Positions 54,731-64,000 of a stretch of 64,000 bases of DNA are shown one piece after another. The translations under genes were made by a program, and so were the position numbers. The stretch is from Lycium barbarum. Lineage: Eukaryota; Streptophyta; Magnoliopsida; Solanales; Solanaceae. How positions within the stretch are numbered: the stretch's first letter is position 1; each line of letters begins with the position of its first letter. The stretch covers positions 44,979,330-45,043,329 of the forward strand of contig NC_083339.1 in the NCBI RefSeq assembly GCF_019175385.1. The letters run 5' to 3'. Under the pieces are notes generated by a model. That model was not told the DNA's origin, did no database searches, and was given only the letters and a program-made list of their open reading frames with translations.

Positions 54731-57700
54731 GACAGGCCGATTACAGGTAAATGGAATTTCTTATTGAAACTCCTTATGTTATGAATGATCATTATGGGAT
54801 ATCATCTATTGTTTGATAACTACAGATAAAAAAGGAACCGATAATTGGGTTATTTTTGGGTAATTGCAACTAAGACATTTCTACTACTATGAACCCTAGG
54901 GACAAGGAATGGAAAGTAATCACGTGTGTTGGCTATTGGTTATGGGAAATTTACTAGATATTGAAAGTTTCAAAAGTTAGTTACGATAAAATTCATCCCA
55001 CCAAGGAATTAGGGGACGTTTCCAACCTGGGAAAATACATTGCATGATTTTATTTGGACTTTCCCTTTAGAACTTCAAATAGGTTTTCAAAGATATGTGA
55101 TAAAAGACTATGTAGCAATGAAAAGAATGGATGTGAGGTTGATTATTTTCAGACCAAGAAACAGAGTACAAGTATGAGTAAAGGTTATTGTATAAAATTG
55201 TGCAGATAAAAGCAATAGGCAGCACTTAGAAAAGTATATTTACATATGAGAAGGTACGATAAATGTGGAGGCTGGACTAATTTGAGGAAGTCAAGATCAT
55301 GAAAGGCACCTTGACAGAGAACTTTCAAAACACATCCGGTGTTGGGTTATGTACAAGGAGGGAAAAGATTATGTATAGGAGTAAAGATTTTTAAGTAAAG
55401 TTATATTGTCAGGGTTGCAATTAAGACTTAGAAAGATATACTAAAAAGTCCCACAGATTTAGACATATGGTGACTATGAGAACCCGGAATAACTCAAAGA
55501 AATTAGAAGCATATGAGCCTTATGATTAGGATTTTAAGATGGTCACCAGATATAAGTTTGACTAGTTGGTCAAAAGAGGGCCGACGTAATAAGTCGTGGG
55601 TTCAGGACAAAATCAAATGGCAACGGCATATCTCGCAAGAAAAGGTGTTGAAGAGCGATAAAAAAAATAAGTCACGAGTGGCTACATCTAGTATCATGTA
55701 TACCCTTACGATTGATTTTACGAATGTCAAAAAGTATTGATTGTGCTGTATGTCAAAATTGAGGTAGCAAGCGCTACAAAGAGAATTAGGATTGGGTTTT
55801 CTCGGGAATTAAAGTCAGATAGCAGTAACGCGACCAAATATGTAAGCACGAGCATTAGGAAAAAGAAGGTTATGATATCATGAAGGGTTAAGCAACTTAG
55901 ACAAGGAAAATGTATACCCATTGAGGATCAGGTAATATATTTTAGGAAAATGTTAGAATGAAAGCAGGAAAGCAGACGAGAGGATCAAATTTAAATAAAT
56001 CAATGGGAGATAGAGTAATGTTGTACGTGACAAAGGATGAATGTGAGGACCCCGGAACCAACCTATACGTCTTCATAACCAGAACCAAGAAGTTTGTAAA
56101 CAATGGACAAAGGTGCATCCTTGAGAAGAAATAAACAGGTATTATGAGAGCGACGAGGAAATTTTAAACTCCTGAGATTTAACCAGGAGAATGGATGTGA
56201 ACCCATGACTGGTACACCTATTTAAGGGAAAAAAGGACCCCAAGAAGAGATTTTCAATGTCAAAAGGGATTCACACTCGTAATGAAACACTCCAAAGTCT
56301 CCTAAGCTAAGAGTAAAGAATGACTAATGGAAATAAGCGTTTTACGAGTAAAAGAAAACAAAAAAAAAACTATGAGGACTAAAGGAAGGAAGAGGTGTCA
56401 AAGAAATGGTTAAAGGGAATTATATGGTCGCCAACAGCGAGGAGAAGGTTAATGAGTTAGTAGGCTTTCCCAAAGGAAAACAATTTGAAATTATAAGACA
56501 ATGGTTGTGTGAACGATACAAAGATGTGATTATGAAGAAAACCGAGAAAATTCGAGATATATATGTAGTATCATAAAGGAAGATGAAGACTCGATGAAAT
56601 GAGAAATAAAAGGGTGTACTTTGTGAGGATTTTATGATAAGAACAAGTACAGACAGAACAATAGCAGGACTATAATGCATGGCTGTGATGCAAACAAGTA
56701 GTTAAGAAGAATTAGGGACAAAATGAGCTAAGTTAATGAAAGGACGAGTCATGGGAATAGATGGTGTGGAGTATCAACTTTTAATGGTATAGTATAGACA
56801 AAAATCGGAATTGGGAACCTAGAGCAAAGAGAATTTCAAGGATATTAAGAAGATAGTCGTGGAGGAAGACTAGGGCTAAAAGAGCGCGGTATAGTTGGAC
56901 ACTCCATAAGGGGCCTGATGAATTCTGATGTCCCCATTAATTCATTATCCTAGGGGACTACTAGTCATGAAAGGTAGAAGTAAAAAGTCAATAAAGAAGG
57001 CATCTGAATTGTATCCGATATATATAAGCATTTTGATTTGATACAAGAACTCAACCAACAAAAAAGGAAATAAGTTAAACCATGCGATGAAAAGAACTCC
57101 GGCATTATATGAAATAGAGGAGTTGAGGGATCGCTAAGGTCGGCCAGATGACTATCAAAGACGGTTAATACTCGAAGGCTACTGCTATATAAAAACATCC
57201 TTTATATGGGGGGGGGGGGGGGGGGGAGAACAAATTCAGTTCTAAGATGAACTACAATATTCCCAAGCTCAAAAGTGGGATATATACTGGATTGAAAGAG
57301 CGAAAATTCCAGATGAACCGATATGTCAAGAATGTACTAAGGAAAAGTAAGAATCGATTAAATTCAAGTATATCATGAGACAAATATGGAAAGGAGAATA
57401 AGTTTCACCGATGCGATACGTTGTATTCCGGACTATGACTCGAATCACTCGCGCCGAAGAAATTTTAGGTACATTTAGATATGTAGTAGAGTACTCCAAG
57501 GGGTAATAGAAAGAGTAAAAAAGGCTGCATCTTACCAGGGATAAGTATAAGGGACAATCGAGACTACTAAAAAGAACTTGTAGCACTAGAAGAGATGAAA
57601 GCTCTAAAAGAGGAATATTTATAGGAAGTTCAATAATCTTCAAAGAAAAGGAAGATAGTGTGCCTATGGATAGCAAGACAGCAGTACTGCCTGAGATTAG

Positions 57701-58838
57701 GAAGTACCTCGTAAGTCGTGAAATTCCAAGTCACTGGTTATATTAATTGTGAGAGTCTATGACATAGAACCATATATAAAAAATCGCCGCGATGAAATGG
57801 CCAGTAAAATGGTATAAGGACAACGATAAGGAGTCAAAGAAGAATAGAGGCTAATTTAAGCATCACCGGTACAAGAGAACCAAGAACTTAAGAAGAAAGC
57901 ATACTCATATTGAAAGGAAAATATGACTGAGTAGGATATTATCTTAGTTCCATGTTTATGAGTTTATTTTGTAAATATGTTAAGATTGAGGAGAGGAAAT
58001 TGGAGGAAAAAAATCAAATATGAATTTGATGATATTTTGAGTTGTAAATTAGCTTGAGTTGTGATTATTAGTATGTTCTAAGTATAATCTTGCTATGAGG
58101 AACAATAATGATGATGAGGAAGTATTATATACAAGTGTATAAGGGATTGTGCTGAGGTCATTGTTATGGATTGATTATGAAAAGAGTCTGGATGGATTTG
58201 GGTCCAGTTTGAAAATAAATCTCTTGGCTGTGGTATTGTTGATATATTGGATGGGCAATCTGAAGTAAAATAATCACTGAGAGTAATAAGTCATTAGCAA
58301 AGAAATGTTATTGCAAACCATCTGGGCGCTACCATAGATGGAACTATGATAATATTGTAAGGAATTAAGGAGTCCGATCAAGGAATTAAAAGGAGATGAT
58401 ATGGTATGTATATAAGGTCAACTAGTACAAAAAGGGATAATCTAAAATTGCACAAAAGAAGCAAGCAAGGAAAGGTGCCATATATGAACAAGAGAGTTTG
58501 TCTACTAGTAGAGAAATAAGAGGCAAGTAAAAAAGGGTACAACAATTAAGGGTACTTACAGATCGGCAGGCAGCCATAGCGATCACGAGTCAAGACAACC
58601 TTAATGAGAACAGGACAATAGCTGGATATCAGTTGACCACCGGTTACATACATGAGGACATGAGGATATGAAACTAATGGATGCGTTCGACAAAGAGTTA
58701 GGAGAATATAAGAAAAGACTGATGCGCCCCTCCTATAGGAATATGAAGATGATATTCTAAGGGAGGACAACCATTTCAATTAATCAATGATAACAGCATA
58801 AGCTCGTAAGCTATAACATTCGAGGATAAATGTTTTTA
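54731..58838 (+). mobile_element. element F non-coding internal region
   Basis: 4.1 kb rich in A and G on the plus strand, with no gag, protease, RT or integrase motif in any frame. It includes a poly-G run (57209-57226). With full LTR, leader and purine tract but no polymerase, element F is a large non-autonomous derivative. Short reading frames here, on either strand, look like chance. Confidence 0.75.
57209..57226. repeat. poly-G run
   Basis: Eighteen or so G in the element F interior, in sense orientation. The LARD chain has a G-run at a comparable internal place (reverse complement of 4813-4820 and 8028-8053). Confidence 0.9.
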
Positions 58839-58850
58839 AGGGGGGAAGGA
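58813..58850 (+). other. element F pre-PPT hairpin (decayed) and polypurine tract
   Basis: AACATTCGAGGATAAATGTT, two changes from the perfect inverted repeat at 20389, precedes AAGGGGGGAAGGA (58838-58850), directly before the 3' LTR. Confidence 0.85.
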
Positions 58851-58877
58851 AGTTACACCCTGTACTTGCGGAGAAGC
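58851..58877 (+). mobile_element. element F 3' LTR stub
   Basis: AGTTACACCCTGTACTTGCG matches the 5' LTR start at 51608 (first base changed from T to A). Cut after GAGAAGC at 58877 by the element G LTR. GAAGC (58873-58877) is the candidate target duplication for element G. Confidence 0.9.
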
Positions 58878-59276
58878 TGTCACGACCCAACCTCGTAGGC
58901 CGTGACTGGTGCCCGAACTGGACACCCGTACATGAACCTGTGAAATATAATCAACTGAAACTACGACAATACGAAAACTTCTAAAGGAACTCCAAAGTTC
59001 GTAACAGCGTCATATATATATATATATATATATGTCTCCTGAGGAGTCACAACTAATCATATCATGAAATAATACGCAAGCCGACAACGCTACCATCACA
59101 TATCAATATCATATGCAAGCCGGAAAAGCTGCAACTATAGACGAACATCATACCACAGCACATCGTATAGACACAGCTGAACAGAACTCATACACAACCC
59201 ACACATATGTCTACAGACCTCTAAGAGTACGAATAGCGAAATATGATAGGACAGGGCCCCGCCGTACCCCTGGATA

Positions 59277-59350
<74 letters not shown>

Positions 59351-61379
59351 TCATAAGATCTGTACCAAAGGCCTAAACTCCGGAACAACGGAGCTCTCCA
59401 AGACAGCTGAGTAGAAGTCCTATGCTGAAGGGTCACCAAACCGTCTATCTGTACCTGCAGGCATGAAACGCAGCCCCCCGAAGAAAGGGGGTCAGTACGG
59501 AATTGGTACTGAGTATATAAAGCATGAAATATGGTAAAAAGGATCATAACTGAAATAAGGAGTACAGGAAACAAGTACAATGTCCAGAATACCAAAACAC
59601 TTTCCTTGAAACATAAATCATGCATGTTAATATCATATATCATATACATATATACCGTACCCGGCCCTCTAGTGAGGGACTTGGTCAATAAAGTCATCAT
59701 ATGCCCTCCTGGCCGCCATAACATGTCATCATATCATCATATCATCATATATATATATATATATACTGTACCCGGCACTCTAGTGAGGGACGCGGTGAAC
59801 AATGCAGTGAAACTATGCACGATAACATACCCGGCCCGGGACTCGGTGAAAGACATATTGAGGCATGCACGAGCAGATTAGTGAGCAACCATATGCAATT
59901 GAAAATCATTATCAAGACTCAAACAGAATAAGAAGAGGAGATTAACACCTGAGTATCAGTAGCGATAATTATAGCAAGTATCCCTCGAATGTCATTATAG
60001 TTCATATCAAAAGAGTCTTAGGAATCGTTGACACATGTCAATATAGTGTGAAATAGCTTATAGAAGTCAAGGACACTAATCATTACAGAATCCCTTAAGA
60101 ATAGGAATTTTCACGCATCAACTACTATCAAACGTACAAAGGACTCGAGGGGAAAACCCAATCACTTAATAGTTCTAGCATCAAGAAGTGAATAAGAATC
60201 ATGAATCACATTCGGAACCTATGAATAGAGTTATCCCAAAGTTCATATCATTCATCACTTACATCTAAGACATGCCAAAAGAAAGAAGGGACAACTTTAC
60301 ATACCTGTTTAACGACTATTTGCGAATCCGTTCGCTTTGTCGCCCCTTTTAGCCTATTTAACGTCAAAGTAACGTTATCGTTAGTAACTGTACTTTCTAG
60401 TTCATAAATCCGTAGCCCATCGCTTATAGAACTTATTCTTTAACTTATACTTTCTCATTAAGGGTTTTTCATTAATTAAGGGCTTAATGAAAATCGGGCA
60501 GCATTTCCCCTATATATTCGCCTAACCCAAATTTCCAATTATTCTCCTGTTGACACAAAATACCAACAATAGAGATATACATATAAAATTCTCACAATTC
60601 AGCCCATAATAATTCTAACAACCCAACAACCTTTCTAAATCCATTTTAACCCATAATTCCCTATAATATCAATTTCATGCATTTTCTTAATTCCAATTTC
60701 GTCCAATCCAATTTTAATAACTCCATTGCAACACTATTAACACAATTACACCATAAAACAAGAAAATCTTACCTTAATTTTCTCGGAGGAATTTCTACTC
60801 TTAATTGCTCCAATTTCGCAATTTCTTCTTCCTCGATTCAATATCCAATGTTGCTATCACCTCCTTGAACTTGTAATTCACTTGGAACTTAATCAAAATA
60901 TTTAATAATACAAATTTTCCCCCATCACCATGGCTGGCCGAGCAGCCATGGGAGTTCATTTATCTAACATGGTTGATTTTTTCTTCTTTGGCAAAATGAA
61001 TTCAAAATGATGAATTGTTCATTTAGCCAATTGCCTATATAAGGTCTTCCATACATTGACATGTTAGTTCCTCTACTTTTGGCCAATTGATTCCACGTGG
61101 CAGCGGATTATATTTTTTTCGGGTGGGGCCCACAAGTAATAATTAAATTAGTTAATTAATTTTAATTAATCATTAATTCTTATCTAATAATCTAATCACA
61201 ATTAATTAGTCCCTAATCTCCAATAATATTTCCATACTAAATAAAATTTACAAACAATTTATGTAATAATTAAAATTGAAAATTAAAGGTTCCTATTTCA
61301 TGTCCGAAAATAATTTCGCCTTTAACTTGAGTTGATTTGCTTGCGAATAATTCGACGTATAAATATACGGGGTATAACA
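58878..61379 (-). mobile_element. element G 3' LTR (complete, antisense)
   Basis: A 2502-base LTR with minus-strand start TGTTATACCCCG at 61379 after a purine tract and end GGTTGGGTCGTGACA at 58878. It belongs to the element A family: the start, the ATTAATTAATTAA block, the GGCCGAG..CCATGG block and the paired hairpins all align. It contains (AT)n tracts (59010-59032, 59279-59348), paired hairpins (59474-59511) and donor-like sites (rc of CTTACCTT near 60770 and ACATACCTG near 60300). Confidence 0.88.
59279..59348. repeat. (AT)n microsatellite in element G LTR
   Basis: About 35 AT dinucleotides, just beyond the C-rich hairpin block on the LTR-end side. Confidence 0.95.
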
Positions 61380-64000
61380 TCCTTCCCCCCTTTAAAACAT
61401 TCGTCCTCAAATGTTGGACTGATTCTGAATTCCCAATACTTTCTCAAGTGTTCTCTTAGTTAATTATGCCCTTCACATACCTCTTCCGTTTTTCGATTCG
61501 CTTTAATTCATTATAACGCATTCCAGGTCTTTACATAGTCATTCCTGTAATATCTCCTCTTTCTGTTGCTTCCCGAGGTAATTATTCCACGTCGTTGTCT
61601 TTGCTCTTCTCTTTATTTCATAGTTGGTTATCAACTTTATTTCGAGCTGTTCTGCTGAAGTGTTACTGTCTCCCTTATCTGCATACTGTTCAGTTGTACT
61701 ATCGTCGATTGATTCGGACTTGTACTCATGGTGCATGTAGTCGTGACTCGACTCTTTCTTTTTCTGTAGTCACTCTTTTAAGATATCGTTCCCTTCATCT
61801 TATCTCTTAATCTTTGAATAAGATTTTTTTTTCTTTATAACGCGCAGATGTCCCTCGTCGATTCATTACACTTTAATATCCCTGGAGTATTGCATGCCTC
61901 TGGTAACCTGTAGAGCCTTCGTAGGTTCTACGAGGAAAACGAACCTTTCCAGAGGGTAACATTTTTGTACTGCAATATCTTTGCTTTACTCCGCTGTGAC
62001 AGTCCGTATTCTGGAATCCTCAGCATCATGTGTCACTTTCTGATTTTCTTTTGAATGTCTTAAGCTATCGGTCGTTTTCACTTCTTGATCTCGATCTTTA
62101 GGGTTGGCTATCAATTAGTACTAGGGTTCCCCCATACTACAATTTTACTGTCATCCAGTAACCAGTAGCCCGCTTGTTCTGATTGTCTCGGTTAAATCAT
62201 TTCGTAATTTCCTTTACCCTAACTGGCAATACTTTAGGCATATTATCTCGTGTCGTTTCTCTATTTGACTCAACTCTTCTATTGACCCTTTACTCAAATT
62301 TTCTCTTAGTTCTCCTATCACGCATCCTATTGCAACCTTTTATAAGAGTACGCGTAGGTGCTCAAATCAGCCCAGAAAATACCTTAGCGTCGTTTCACTA
62401 GTCTTTATGTTTTACCTCGCATTCTTCTCTCGTACCTTTCAATTGATGTCAAGGATTAACTATGGTTTTTGCCCTCAGTACTAATTATATCTCTGTAGTT
62501 TTGCCTTAAACCATCTTATACCTTTCGTTGATGTATCCAAAATATCGCAACCACATTGTTGTTACTGAATTCTTACTTTTCTTATTAGGTACTCACTTGG
62601 TCTCATTCTTAGTATACAAATATTCGTAGGTTGCATAACTATTCTTGTACAATTTGTACAAAGTGCATCCAACCTTAGTCATAGTCTTTCCTTTTCCTGG
62701 CTTATTTTGCTCTATATATCTTATTGTACTATCACTCACTTGCTGTCTATTTCGCCATACTCCTTCCCCTTCCTCTATTCACCATTTGGTTTTCTCATAT
62801 CCTACTATAGGAGAGATTTCCTATCCTTTCTCCTTTGCTACTTATATGTCACAATATCATTAGCCAATAACTCTGTTGTCGACATCTTAACCTCTAACCT
62901 AGTATAGCCTTGCTATCCTATATAATATCTTTTAAGTTACTCGTTACCACTTTCTTGTCGTATTCTTCCTTTTTATAAGCCTCCAATAATTCTCAGCACT
63001 GTCTCAAATACCGTCTTGGCTTCTACCTTTTTATTGTTGGCCTTCAAATCTCACTAACTTGTTTCAGCAAGGGATCTCATTTAAATTTTAAGTATTCACA
63101 TTAAAAGTGTTGCAGTGTCAGTTGATTTCATCTTACACTTGCATTTCTCTCATCCGCTTCCCCCCTTTAGGTGTACTCACATCATTATCTATTCATATTC
63201 CACTCTATGTCCCCATTTCCAATTTTCAAATTCATATGATTCTTTTCCAATACATTTGGTATACAGCCCCATATCCATGTCTTCATTTATATCATCTACA
63301 ACTTAGATTACCCATGTATGAAATTCCAACACAATCATGAGGCGATGAGGACTCTCAATATATAGTACAAAATCTCATCTGATGGTTGGTACTCGAGTAA
63401 TATAATTAATGTAGCAATTTATCCAAAGCCACATTCCGATCAGTGATTAGCTAGTGCTTATAGTCGTTTCAAATTCTCCATTAGGCAGCACTTATATTCT
63501 AGTGATAAGTGTTCCAAGCTTTCCTATAACACCATCTTTATCCCAACGGATATCATCTGTTTCTTCTAACAAATTCACAACACATCGGTTGTTTTGCAAA
63601 TTCGCGATCCTTATCCTATAAGGATTTCAGCATTTCCGAGGTGAAGTCACATACACGTAGTACTCCTTTATGCCTTATGCTCTTTCATTCTTGTTGTCTA
63701 CCCAACGCTAATTTCTAACTTACTCAAAATCATATCAATTCGTCTTACTAGTGGTCTTGTCTTATCACCTTTTCATCGTACTACACCTTAAGTTTGTAGT
63801 TATACATTTCCCTTTTATCCTATACTCATACTCAATTAATTACGTCTGTCTTGAGTGCTTCCTTTAGTATTCCTTTCATTTCTCCAATATGTGCCCATCT
63901 TTTATTTTGTGCACAAGGAATCTCATGCTACTCCTGTATCCTTCAGAAAACACTACTTCTACATAACCCCTTTCTCGTTTTCAAAACATATTCTATTCGT
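61380..64000 (-). mobile_element. element G internal domain (partial, non-coding)
   Basis: Starts on the minus strand side with the purine tract AAAGGGGGGAAGGA (61380-61394) and a pre-PPT hairpin with one wobble (61396-61415). The remaining 2.6 kb to the window edge is T/C-rich on the plus strand and lacks pol motifs in every frame, whereas element A, sharing its LTR family, has integrase and chromodomain at this place. It is thus a non-autonomous relative. About 62540-62650 resembles 40420-40530. Confidence 0.75.

Noticed and set aside
55727..58779. Minus-strand hydrophobic ORFs in element F interior
   Set aside because: Expected by chance from the complement of an A/G-rich strand (Phe, Leu, Ser-rich products); no starts, domains or conservation.

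Overview
The window looks like gene-free plant heterochromatin. It is almost entirely nested LTR retrotransposons, mostly Ty3/gypsy of the Tekay/Del chromovirus type: initiator-Met tRNA primer sites, gag-PR-RT-RNaseH-IN-chromodomain order, and purine tracts followed by LTRs that begin TGTTA and end TGACA or TTACA. One family is Ty1/copia-like. I see no host gene, tRNA gene or CRISPR array. The families and the very long LTRs (2.4-3.3 kb) suggest a large-genome asterid, probably Solanaceae; this is an inference.

Layout. 1-76: end of a plus-strand LTR. 77-12629: an antisense, non-coding (LARD-like) gypsy chain, internal / LTR / internal / partial LTR / internal / LTR, containing a 3.2 kb tandem duplication. 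Each internal domain carries a minus-strand segment related to 5S rRNA. 12630-22818: element A, an old autonomous chromovirus (gag, pol with chromodomain, 3' LTR) whose gag is split by a 3.3 kb solo LTR (12774-16096). 22819-24106: antisense LTR fragment. 24107-27484: element C, a gag-pol lacking the protease active site and the integrase core. 27485-34676: element B, with full 5' LTR, primer site, gag and pol, cut off before its chromodomain. 34677-36621: fragment of another LTR. 36686-49323: element H, an antisense copia-like non-autonomous element whose 3' LTR is interrupted by a rearranged gypsy insertion (37062-41105) and a gypsy solo LTR (41321-43898). 49324-51607: element I, plus-strand relatives of H. 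51608-58877: element F, a non-autonomous gypsy element with one short acidic ORF. 58878-64000: element G, antisense, non-coding, with the same LTR family as element A.

How the parts relate. A, B and C once encoded the machinery (B keeps every catalytic residue I checked, but has stops and frameshifts). The leftward chain, F and G have LTRs, primer sites and purine tracts but no polymerase, so they were probably mobilised in trans. The most interesting signals are non-coding: a 5S rRNA-derived internal segment keeping box A and box C; paired hairpins in the LTRs that covary between families; a covarying leader hairpin after the primer site; splice-donor-like sites in the LTRs with acceptor-like sites just before the gag ATG; and palindrome clusters near the LTR start. 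All coordinates come from reading by eye; junctions are accurate to a few bases and no alignment was computed.
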